Shown here: positions 45,871-56,298 of the stretch, one piece after another
How the letters are laid out: every line of letters starts with the position of its first letter
How positions within the stretch are numbered: the stretch's first letter is position 1
Assembly (NCBI GenBank): GCA_037367355.1
Contig: CM074698.1
Span: 744,001-808,000, forward strand
DNA: 64,000 nucleotides
Direction of reading: 5' to 3'
Origin: Neoscytalidium dimidiatum
Taxonomy: Eukaryota > Ascomycota > Dothideomycetes > Botryosphaeriales > Botryosphaeriaceae
The notes under the pieces: model-generated
What the model was told of the DNA's origin: nothing
Seen by the model: only the letters and a program-made list of their open reading frames with translations
Databases searched by the model: none
Made by a program: the position numbers and the translations under genes

Positions 45871-47920
45871 TTACTCCAAATCAACGGTTTCTGTCGTCAA
45901 CATTCTTGTTTCTGTTCTTACTAGAATATTTTTTCTTTTTTTCATAAATGACCAACTCTCATTTCTAAATTGTAGCCGCACTTCCACCTTCTCCGCAACG
46001 TTGTACATCTCACCCCGACCACCCGCATTGCCAAGCTCCCGCCCGGTTTCCGCGTCGAACTCGTGGAATAGCAGTGCAATGGACGACGACTTTCAGTATC
46101 CCGGCCACTCATGTTTCCTATTCTGCAGCGCCACCAACACCACGAACATAACCGCCAGCACGTACACAGTGGCCGGTAGGCTTATCCAAGCTCAGCGAAC
46201 GCGCACGCATGTCAACGATCCCCAAACTGTACCCGTCGCGTAGTCGGTAGCATCCCCGCCCTGGCGTATCATAGCACTGAAGGAGATGGCCACGCCTTTC
46301 ATGTACGCGTTGACAGTGCTCATGTTCGCCGTACCGTTCCAGTAGAGCCCCTTGCAGCCAGAGCATTTCTGCCGGGCCGACGACGTAGTTAGTCGGGAGT
46401 GGGAGCGCGGTGTTCCCCCCCAAAACCGTCGAAAAGGTACTGGAAGGCTGCAGCGGCATAGTAATCCATCCACCCAGCGCAATCTCTAGGATACCACAGC
46501 GAAGCTGTGGCGTCTTCCGCATCTTCCATTACGGTATTTCTCTTACCGAAGTGGACATTGTTGATGTCCGTCCGGACTGCGGGCGGATTGCAGTCCTGCC
46601 GGGAGCCGTTTCCCGGCGTTCTGTTAGTTGCCATCGACCACGGATGGTCAAATGCGGACATCTGCCGCTTTCGCGCGAGGAAATCAACGTTTCCGTGTAC
46701 AGTCCGCCCGAGACCTGCGATCCGTAAGTGTTCACGCATGGATACAGTGAGCAGCAAGTGGGAAAGCACCCATTACGACTACTGATTCAGCCGTCGAATG
46801 TGAAGGGGTCTAAGTAGCTGCTGGTATCCGAAATTCCAAAGGCAGTAACGGCATCAGAGTTGGGCCCCCTGACGGCAGTTCAATGACTTTACCATTGTCG
46901 ATGTTGTGCGAGGTGGTGATGTTGGAGATTTCTCAGCAAGAGTAGCAGAGCCCCGGTGTCATGAACATGGCACTGGAATCATGCGGGAACATGCAATCAC
47001 CCGTCGGGCAGTCCACTTGGACGCCTACAATGGTGTTAGCCAGAGGGCTCAGGAGACCAGTGTGTATAGCGGTCTCCATTTCCAAGTCAATCCAGAATTT
47101 GACACGTGTGGCAGGATCGTTGCCAGTATAGCTGTTTTCCCTCGGAATCCTTGCTACGGTGTTCGGAACGGGCTGCGGGCAGTCATAATGTTGGATGATC
47201 TGCTGCGAGAAAGAATCGACAGCAAGAGCCATGATCTTGACAATAGCGCCGAGGCCTGTAAGAGAGTCATACTGAACGGGCTATCAGTAAGTTAAATTTC
47301 AGGCGTTCATCTGGAGCCGCTTGCTATGGTTGCGTTCCCAGCAATAAGCATATAGCGCCCCTGGAACAGCGGTTAGCAGTGTCCATCTTATCCAGATCTA
47401 TCAATTTGCGTTGCTTGCGGAATCACGACCACTTCGACTCGCTCAATCCTGCAATAAATTAGCCCCTTCGTACTTCCATAAGGGTTGGTAAGAATACCCA
47501 CCTTCGGCGACGGGCAACATCGTTGACGCCTTGAATATGGTGGTGAATATGGCAATGAAAGAGTTACTGGAAATATAATGCGGCCACGTAGGCAGGGGCT
47601 GGCCATCGTGTACGATGAGCATGCCTACGATGGCAGCCAATGAGATTGCGGATGCAAAACAGCTCGGCAGCTCCCAACCCCAGAATCTCTCGTTCCAGTT
47701 TCAAAGTCCAGTCAGCATTGATCTTTGCGCTGGCTCGCTCACGAGGCTGCTCTTCTCAGAAGTGGTGTGTTGACTTTGTACAGACAGCTGATCATCGGCC
47801 TGCTCCGGAAAGGTAATTACGGATTTCGAATCATTCAAGGTGTTGCCAGAGTCTTCTGGATAATTTCTGAGGTACCGCCATAACGGAGATCAAAGGAAGC
47901 ATCCACTGTGCACTCAAAGT
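45871..47920 (-). pseudogene. Decayed DUF3176-family membrane protein gene
   Basis: Family landmarks appear in order on the minus strand. First comes an N-terminal membrane segment (ERFWGWELPSCFASAIS, then IVGMLIVHDGQPLPTWP, then KASTMLPVAEG). An intron at about 47446-47501 follows, then GLSESKWS*FRKQRKLIDLDKMD, ALAVDSFSQQIIQHY, a CPTGDCMF cysteine motif and a YLDPFTFDG stretch. The C-terminal helix with VWGSLTCVRVR*AWISLP, then NRKHEWPGY*KSSSIALLFHEF, runs to a stop at 45871. In-frame TGA codons lie at 47423-47425, 46192-46194 and 46093-46095, each where I recall this family having Trp. Another TGA follows the CYSC motif, and the frame shifts near 46800-46880. An alternative is a heavily mis-spliced gene, but the stops interrupt conserved helices. 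DUF3176 proteins are fungal multi-pass membrane proteins of unknown function. Confidence 0.72.
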
Positions 47921-49480
47921 ATTAGAGTAGAAGATATCATATCACTTAAAAGTAGTCTTTGGTTTGTTTTGTTTCCAAGAAAATCAGTGCTACCTTGAGG
48001 AGAGGCACCGGCTGCTCCCAAAATGCGTCATCTGGTGGGCCAGTGTAACTCATATCTTCTGTACGAAGTCCTCGTTAGGCTAGTTATACTTCCTCTACCT
48101 CACCCTGGGGTCAGAAAGCTGAAACTGAAGCTCTTCTGCCTTGTCATGCTCATAGCCATCATCGACGTACTACTGTTGCCTGAATCTTTCCTGTGTTGCT
48201 CAAAAAAAAAAAAAAAACACTTCCCAACACCACCAGCAAGTTAGCCTAGCTCAGCCTCGCTCTTTATTAAGCTCTCAACCACGCAAAGAGCCAAGCAAAA
48301 CAGCCACTGCACTTTGCGCGCACGCGAACAAGAATCAGTCTGGATTCCCTTGAAGCTGCTCTGTGCTGACCTGCAACCCGCAAGCAAGGGAACCATTGCT
48401 GCATGAGAGCCCTTCCATACCAAACGATGCACGGAGGAACATCATCCCATGTTTGCCAGTCTCTGCACAATGCGTCAATATCAGGTAGCAGATGCAAAAG
48501 CAGGTGCATAAGGAACTGCGGTGCCGGAAGACAGCGTGTGCATCAACGAGGACAACCCCCCTTGGCATGAACCCTACTACACCGCACAAACCCCTGCTCC
48601 ATAACACACATAACGGCTTGCGGAAATACCACAGCTAAATATGACCGAAAATATTCTTCGTGGGCAACTTTCTACAGAAACGAAGCGTGATTGTCGTTGC
48701 CGAAAGAAGGAAGGAAGGTCGACCATGCAGAGCCAAAGAAAAGTGTTCCAGACCAGTCTGCGCTCGGACGTTCCCAACGAGCCGTTTTCCCCTCCCAGGA
48801 TCAACGTGCACCTGCAAAACCCAGGGAACCAAGTAAAACGCTGACGTGATATCAATATAGGCGAAACGACGGGCCGCAACCCTTTTCCCTTGGTTACCTG
48901 GTACAAAACAGGATTTTTGAGCCTCAGGGTTTGCCTGGCGCGCAATCTACCGGAGACAAAGTGGAGGGGTTCAATTCTGTTGTAACGGCAAGTTCATCCG
49001 GGCGTCGTGGGACGGCTGGGCGTACATGCTATTTGGCGGGGTGTGGGGGTTGAAGCAGTCGTACAGACGTGAGGTTCCAGCGAAGCTCAAGGCAAATTTC
49101 CCTTCTTCCTTTGCTTTTTTTTTTTTTTTAGGTGGGGGAGGAATCGATGTCGTGCAATCTGGTTCAATATTTCTAAAGTTTGCGCCATCCAACGCCCTCG
49201 CTAAGAAAAGTAGAAGCCGTCGATCTAAAAGACAAAAACCACCGCTCGCCAAGGTATCTTCCCAATCAGCAGCTGTGAAGCAATGCGTGCCGTCAAGCCT
49301 GTCCAACCCATTCGTCCCAGGCATACTGTGACATCCCGCTCGCGCAGGATGTACACTGAGCTAACCCGCCGAAGTCTGTACGTCTGTGATCTCATTCTCC
49401 TCAAGGAAAGCCAGGATAATCGAGAAAGAGAGAGAGAGAAGAACGAAGGTGTCACAATACTCGCCGGCACGCCCGCGACT
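47921..49480. other. Gene-poor intergenic block
   Basis: No gene supported in about 1.56 kb. It holds a 16-A tract at 48202-48217 and a poly-T run near 49117-49130. A 20-bp segment near 49049-49068 resembles part of the degenerate repeat at 52425 and 55528. Confidence 0.45.
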
Positions 49481-51910
49481 TCACTCCACGCTCCTCATCC
49501 CCCTCTTCCTCTCCGCCCAGCGCCTCAAGCTCTCGTCGACGCCCCACCCATCCCTCAGCAGGCCTCCAACGTCCTCGAGACCCAGGCCGGCCGTCTCCGG
49601 GTAGATGCGGTACACGGTCCACCAGCAGGCGGCGCAGACGAGCGTGTAGAACGCGAACGTGCCGACGGGCGTCAGCGTTTCCATCATTGGCAGGAAGGTC
49701 AGGCCGATCAGGAAGTTCGAGCCCCAGTTTGTCGCGGTGGCGGTGGCGGAGCCGAGTGAGCGGACGGAGAGGGGGAAGAGTCTGCATTTTTCTGTTAGTT
49801 TCTCTTTTATATATATTGCGCTATTTTGAGCAGAGTGTGTATACGTACTCGGATTGCTGCCATGGGACGTTGCCCATGCCCACGGCGTAGCCGGCCACGT
49901 AGGTCACCATTGCGATTAGGATCACGACCGCGGCGGTCGAGGTCTGTGGTGCTCCGTCGTCGGCCCTCCTGAGCAGCAGCAGCAGCGGTGCCGCGGATGC
50001 GCTGGCCTCCTGGTCCGGTAGGTCCAGATAGTTGAAGGCGACGCTGCACAAGGCCAGGCCGAGCACCATGACGGGCACGGACAACAGCAGGATGCGGCGC
50101 CTGCCGATGCGGTCGATGGAGTGGAAGGCGACGAGGGTGAAGGCGAAGTTGGTGAGGGCGATGGACAGGCTGGTCAGGGTGGGGCTGCGGAAGCCGCAGA
50201 GCTGGAAGATGCTGGCGGAGAAGTACATGAGGCTGTTGAAGCCGCACAGCTGCTGGAACCCCTGGAGCATGCACGCGATGATGAGCGCGCGGCGGTGCGC
50301 GCCCACGCCGACCAGCTCGCTGAAGCCGTCGTGGATGGCCGCCAGCTTGCCGCGCAGGCCGTGCTTGGGCGTGTCCGGGTGCCGCCGCGAGGCCGCCGCC
50401 TCTTCCTCCTCGAGCACCTCCTTTTCCACGCGCCGCAGCAGCGCCTCAACGAGCTTGTCTTTGGCGTTGGCGTCCACGCCGTACACTTTTTTCAGCACCC
50501 TGCGGGCGCCGTCCTTGCGGTTGGCTTTCACCAACCAGCGCGGCGTCTCGGGCATGAAGCCAAGCGTGAGGAATTGCAAAGCCGCCGGCAGAGCTCCCAG
50601 ACCGACGATCCACTTCCAACCGTGCGGCATGGTCGAGAAGAGCCAGCCGATGACATAGGCGACGACCTGTCCGCCAGTGATAAACAGGCTGGAGACGGTG
50701 ACGAGGCGGCCACGGAAAGGAGAGGGGGATAGCTCTGATATGTATCTGTAGGGCGGAATGGCCAGTTAGTAGACATATTCACACGCACGCAAGACACGAT
50801 CTCTCTACCCCCCTCTCTCTCTGTGTGTATGTCTCTGCTTCGCTACGATGACAGCAGCGAGCAGAATCACCTATCCTACAACAAAACTCCGGACGACGAA
50901 GGAAAACGGAGACGTACAAAGGCACCACGAAACTCGCGCTCCCGACGGCCAGACCGACGATGCTCCTACCCACGATCATGCCCCACACGCTGGTCGACCA
51001 GGCCTGGCCCAGCGCTCCCACCACGAACAGCACGTCCGCGACCAGGATGACCCGCTTGCGGCCCCACGCGTCCGCCAGCACGCCCGTGACCGGGCTGGCC
51101 AGGAGCGCGAAGAGGCTCGTTGCGGAGGTGATCAACGACTTATCGAGCGTCGTTAGCGGGCGGCCCGAGAGATCCGTCCCGATGCTGACGAGGGTGCTGG
51201 ATATGACGCCCGTGCTAGAATATGCCAAAACCCCGCAAATGATAAGTTCCCGTGTATTAAAGATTGGTGACGGATCTTTTTTTTATTTCAACCCGCTGTG
51301 GGCGGGTTCGCCTCTGGAATTGCACTCACTCATAGCCAAAGAGCAGCCCGCTCACGCCCGCGGCGAAGGTCAGCGCCCAGATGAAGGCTCCCGGCGTGGT
51401 GATCTTGCTCTCGTCAAGATCGTCGTCGTCGTACGGGTCGGAGGCTACGTCGGTGATGCTGGAGTCGTACTCGTAGGCGGTCGGCGAGGGCAGATCGCGC
51501 GAGCGGCGGCTGCTGGAGCCGCCGCCGATCAGCGGCTCTTGGGCGGTCGAGTCGGGGGCGCCGAGATCCCGCATCTCGAAGTCGGCGTCGTTGCGGAGAT
51601 CGAGCGAGTGGTATGGTGTATCGTTGGAGGAGGAATGTGCTTCGTAGGGCCGGTCGTAGGGGTGTTGGGGCGGATACGAGGCCTGGGGCGCAGCGTGGTG
51701 GGCGGAAGAGACGGTAGGGATCGAGGCACGAGGGAGGTGATCGGAGATGAGGTGCGGCGGAGCGATGGTGGACTCGGAGGGTTGTTGGCTCGAGTGAGCG
51801 AGGGACGACGAAGGAGGGAAGGAATTCTGGCGATGCGAGGGAGCGGCGGAGCGAGTGGAGCTGAAGAGTATGTGCTGGCGGCGCTGCTGCGCTGTCAGGT
51901 CCTGGTGCAT
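49481..51910 (-). CDS. MFS sugar transporter, myo-inositol-transporter type
   Basis: Four exons on the minus strand join in phase: 51330-51910, 50918-51214, 49849-50745 and 49481-49781. The product is 691 residues from the first in-frame ATG (51910, MHQDLTAQQ); an upstream exon cannot be excluded. The first ~165 residues are a Ser/Asp-rich cytoplasmic tail. Twelve MFS helices follow, starting FIWALTFAAGVSGLLFGYDTG. Sugar-porter signatures are present: DAWGRKR after helix 2, PETPRWL before the central loop, QQLCGFNSLMYFSASIF in helix 7, DRIGRRR after helix 8 and YPETAG at the end. The FNSLMYFSA form of the helix-7 motif is typical of fungal inositol transporters (Itr1/2), proton symporters of the plasma membrane. 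Introns are 115, 172 and 67 nt. Confidence 0.88.
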
Positions 51911-52981
51911 CGTGGGATTCTCCACGATTCCACCTTTCCTCTCATCCCCCCGACTTGACGATCCGCGCGTCGTCACTTGCCCCGGCCGGCTGCATGCGGC
52001 CAGCCCTGCCGAGATCGCCAGGGACCTTGCCCGCCCTACCGCCTTTCCCACATGACCAGCCCACTTCCCTGCCCCGTCAACCTTAACCCACTCAAACTCT
52101 TTTCCAGAATGCCCGCGTGGCGTGGCTGACGTAGTTGTGGTTGCGCCGAGGAAAGAGGGCCCGAAGGGTGTGGTCGCGTGAGCCTCATCACTCACTGATT
52201 CATGCTGTTGCTGATTTTGCAACTCGACTCCGAGCGCTCAGTACGATCTTTTCTAAAGCCCAGGTTACACGCACCGAGAGATCTACTACAGACTGTCAGG
52301 ACGCGACTGTCTTAAACATCCGCTCGAAATTCACGACAACATGATCCATACCTACGATTGTTGGCGATTCGATTCTTCCAACTGCAGAATGTGGTAAAAG
52401 AAAACACTTTCCAGACGAAAGTGGGCATAGGGAGCCAAAGCAGTCGTCCGGACATACATGTTGCCAATAATACCAGACATTCGTGTTCAGATTAGCCCTC
52501 TTTCCCCTACGAACCATAAAACGCGTCAATTTAACCCCTCTAAACTCACATGTCTTTCAGGTTTTTCTTTTTAACCAAGGATGCTGAAGACTTCTGTTGT
52601 CACTGTACACCTATCCAAGCAATAGATTTGACTAACAGCATTAGTTATCTCCCGCTCAAGTAGAGACACAAAGGGCGTATGCACAACCACTGCTACCCAC
52701 TTAGAGTCTCTGGTATGCCTTAGTTATAAAGTCTAAGAATGGACTTGGATCTCTTCGACACCTCCATATCCACTCAATCTCACCACCATCGCAGTACCAG
52801 AACGCTCAAAAGCAACTTGGTAATCGTTCTCTCTGCATTACACAATATCTATTTCTCCTCATCTCGCTCAACACACTGGGGAATAAAACAACACAACATC
52901 AAAAGCATGTCGAAACGTAATACATGAAAAGAATAACCGCTCTCCAATCCCACCATCCAACACCACGTCCACCATGTCCGC
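51911..52981. other. AT-rich intergenic block
   Basis: About 1.07 kb with no gene. The first part includes the transporter promoter and leader. Bases 52250-52950 are AT-rich and hold one copy of a degenerate repeat (see 52425-52454). Confidence 0.5.
52425..52454. repeat. Degenerate dispersed repeat, copy 1
   Basis: This 30-bp segment aligns without gaps to 55528-55557. I count seven differences, six of them transitions (mostly C versus T). Weaker similarity extends for some tens of bases downstream in both copies, through the sequence reading CCANTA. Probably the remnant of a once longer repeat. Confidence 0.5.
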
Positions 52982-53863
52982 CTACAACGCCGCCGCCAAC
53001 GCCGCAACCACGCCGCCCACGACCCCAACGGCAGCCACGCCCTTCCTAGCCGCCGCGCCCGTCGCCTGCGCCGCGCTCGCGGAGCCCGATCCGGACGCGC
53101 CCGCGCCCGACGAGCTCGGCCCGCCAATCGTCGTCGTCGCACCGCCCACAACCGCGGTCGCGGACGCGGAGACGGTGAACTTGGAGCGGACGGACGTCTG
53201 GCTGGCGGTGGCGGAGGGGCTGGCGGTGGCGCCGGCGCCGGCGCTGAGCCCGTCCGCGCCGGCGGTCACGGCCATGGTGACGGTGCCGACCTCGTCGGCC
53301 TGGAGGGCCGAGGTGGAGGCGGGCAGGGTGGGGAAGGCGGACGAGGCGGACGCGATGCACGCCGTCACGGCGTCGTCGTCGTACGAGTCGAGCGTCGCGC
53401 TGTACTCGCAGTACTGCGAGTACGCGGCCGCGCCGCCGCTGCTGAACTCGCAGAGCGCCGCGTCGGCGCCCTTGGTGCAGGACACGGCCATGGTCAGGTC
53501 GTAGGCGTCGGCGGACCCCGAGCCGTACGAGTCGTACGCCCACGCCGTGGTGTACTGGAACGAGTCCGGGCCGACGGTCGCGGTCAGCGCGCTGCCGGCG
53601 AAGACGCACGAGTCTTCGTAGGTGTCGTAGTAGTCGTCGTCGTTGTCCGAGGTGCTCGTGGCGGCGGCGGCGGCGGAGCTGGTGCTGGCGCAGGAGATGG
53701 CGACCACCGTGTGCGAGGCGTCTTGGACCTCGATGACGGAGAGCGCCATGCGGTCGAGCTCTTCGTCGTATTCGTCCTCTGGGTAGAAGAAGGAGATTTG
53801 TGTGGTTTGCGCCGCAGCGGCTGTGGCGGCGGCCAGGAGTGCGATGGTGGTGGTGGAACGCAT
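52982..53863 (-). CDS. Predicted GPI-anchored secreted protein
   Basis: Single exon, 293 residues, ATG at 53863. A signal peptide covers about 1-18 (MRSTTTIALLAAATAAAA). The mature part has Cys residues spaced for disulphides (ISCAST, DSCVFAG, VSCTKG, LCEFSSGG, QYCEYS, TACIASA), with acidic and Tyr-rich stretches such as DNDDDYYDTYEDS. A Ser/Thr/Ala/Gly-rich stalk follows from about 200. The C-terminus is a small-residue region followed by a hydrophobic tail (GVAAVGVVGGVVAALAAAL), the layout of a GPI attachment signal. This architecture is common among fungal surface proteins of unknown function. I do not recognise the ectodomain family. The coding strand becomes G-rich towards the 3' end. 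Confidence 0.75.
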   Translation of the reverse strand: MRSTTTIALLAAATAAAAQTTQISFFYPEDEYDEELDRMALSVIEVQDASHTVVAISCASTSSAAAAATSTSDNDDDYYDTYEDSCVFAGSALTATVGPDSFQYTTAWAYDSYGSGSADAYDLTMAVSCTKGADAALCEFSSGGAAAYSQYCEYSATLDSYDDDAVTACIASASSAFPTLPASTSALQADEVGTVTMAVTAGADGLSAGAGATASPSATASQTSVRSKFTVSASATAVVGGATTTIGGPSSSGAGASGSGSASAAQATGAAARKGVAAVGVVGGVVAALAAAL

Positions 53864-56298
53864 GTTTGCCGAAAAGGGAAGCGTCTGGAGTGAGGGTATC
53901 TCGAAAAGGCAATGAGGATTGTGAGATGATCAGATGATGTCCGGCAAGCGGCAGTACTCTGTCAGTTCTTTCTGGTGAGGAATCGAAGATTAGTCTTGCT
54001 TCTGCCGGAAGAAACGAGCGACGATAGTTGAAGCAGTGACTGCAGAGTCAAGACGATGAAAGCCGCGAAGCGAAGGGCGTGGGTTAGTAGCAAGCCAGAC
54101 GCCATAGTCCCAGGCAGCTCATCTTATAGCAAGCGAAAAGAGGCGTCGCGCATGGCACACCGTATCCATTCTGGCCGGCCGTTGTTCCTGCTGCGCCGCT
54201 TCATTGAAAGACTCACGATCCTTCCGGAGGAAAGCCGAGATGGGCCAGTAGGATAGAGCCGACGGCGAAAGCGAAGGCGGTTGCCTGGCGCTAGACCGCA
54301 GTGGTGCTTGTTCCCGTCCAAGCGCCTACCTTTGATGATACCCCCTTGTCCGCAATCAGACAAGCTTAATGGTCTTGGCCGAGCATCGTTTCTCCACCCA
54401 TCGCGCCAGGAAAAAGCAGCCGAAGGCGGAGACCGGTCGTCGTGAGGTGGGATGCTGTCCAGAGCCTGAATGCTTGAACAACAGTCTGGCGTTGCCTTCG
54501 CGTTCGGCAGATGCAGTCTAATGCAAGATGCCTACCGGCAGAAAACAATTTTTAGAGCATCATAAGCTGCAGCTCAGCGTCACATCGCCTTCTCCGTTCC
54601 GAGGAAAAGCTTGGCATGAGCCGATATTTTGCTCCAACGCCCCCAACGGCAGCAGGATAAAAGAGAGGCGCAGACAGAACGGCGGCTAGCGCAGGGGCTC
54701 ATTTTAAAGAGTGATTTAAAGCATGCCCTGGTCCAGTTAGCGACGCAGCGGAAAAGCTTGGCGCTTGAAGGATTCACGCCTAATTTTAGATCGTTCTGGC
54801 CACTGGCTGCAGAGGGCCAAGAGACAAATCTGCTTGAGTTGTTGATGTGTTTCTCTTCGAAGCCAAAAGGCGGTTTAGATTTCATATTCACAGTGTCTCG
54901 ACGGAGCGCCCGAATTGATGTGACGAAACAATGCAAGCGTAGTCCAGCATGTTCCTGCACGCAATACTTGTAACGTCGAGCGACTACAAACTTCGTGCAA
55001 TATTCTAAACGCCAGGGCGAGTGAATCCTGAGGGATCGCAATTCCTGGATGGGAGTCACGTACCTACAGCCGCAATTCTATGCAGTTAGTTGATGAGAAG
55101 GCGAAACGGATGAGATACGACAGTGGTAAGATACGACGCAGTGCGACAATGACGACGTAGTCGAGGAGCTGACGACGGTCCTTCCACCACCCGACTGAGT
55201 TCGGTCTCACCAGAGGCAAGCAAATAAATGATCTGCTCTGTCAAATCATAGTCCCTCATCCCTCTTCCGTACCGCGGCACTCCTCGGCATCTTTCCTCCG
55301 GGAATTTGTGTTCAAAGCGCGCGCGAAGGATGCAGTTGGGGTACACGGACCGCCTCGTCCATCGCCGCGGTTCGGATCGTAGCATCGATGAGTAAGAGCC
55401 GGATGGGACCCGTTCCGTCATGCTTCCGGGCATCATTCGGCCTCACAATAGATATTGTCAGCTGGTGACACAAGCCTACGAGGCTGGACGCAAATAATTG
55501 CAACGGTAGACAGCAGGTAAAAGGTGCGTATACGGAGTTGAAGCAGTTGTTCGGACAAAAACGCCACCAGTATATTTGAACATTCGAGATCGGAGCACTA
55601 CTGCTCCTGCTCGCGAGACGGGCTATCCGCTGCGGCATTTTCGGAACCGAGCTTGTGAGCAAACTACCTGTAAACCAAATGAGTAACGCACTGGCTCGAG
55701 GCGTGTACCATAATGCTGTTCAGATGATTGGACCGCACCCTAGGAAGAACACCACAGTAGAAGCTGGGAGTGCTGGTTGATGGGTTCATGGTATTAGCGG
55801 AACGAAAGATTATCTCAAGTATGGGGAGACGCGATAAAGGGTATTAACATAAATCGTAAGTATTTCCATCCAAAACCAGGGGGGGGAACGCCCTAAGCAT
55901 CGTCCACTCAGCATTGGTTCCAATCCATTTAGGCGCCCGTCTCAAACAGCCATGTAATTAGACAATGCACCTGCTTATAGCTCCTCGATAGGCGACCCCA
56001 CTATGTATTCATACCCAATCTTGACGCTCGATCTGAAAACAGAAAAAAAGGAAAAAGCATGCCAACCTTTCCGCATGATGCCCGTGGGATCATGGTTTGC
56101 TATTGAAAAACTAAATGAAACGATAAGAAACTTCCTGACACTATTCTCGACGCCTTTGAAATGCTGGAATGTATGAATCCAATAATTACTCGCTTGAACA
56201 CTCGCCAAGAAGGGGAAGAGCATCAACAAAAAGTAAAATAGATACATCTCAACAAGCTGAGCGCGAAGCTGCATGGTAAAAGCGAAAGGGATCAGAGG
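53864..56298. other. Gene-poor intergenic block
   Basis: No gene supported in 2.4 kb. Frames on both strands are short, cysteine- or arginine-rich and frequently stopped. The block becomes AT-richer after about 55650. It holds the second copy of the degenerate repeat at 55528-55557. A hydrophobic 99-codon minus-strand frame (55975-56274) next to the BUD6 3' end has no supporting features. Confidence 0.45.
55528..55557. repeat. Degenerate dispersed repeat, copy 2
   Basis: Partner of 52425-52454 in the same orientation, about 3.1 kb away. The GPI-protein gene lies between the two copies. Confidence 0.5.

Noticed and set aside
45871..47920. Reassignment of TGA to Trp suggested by the three TGA codons
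   Set aside because: Intact nuclear genes here terminate with TGA, and the relic also has frameshifts, so decay is the simpler explanation.
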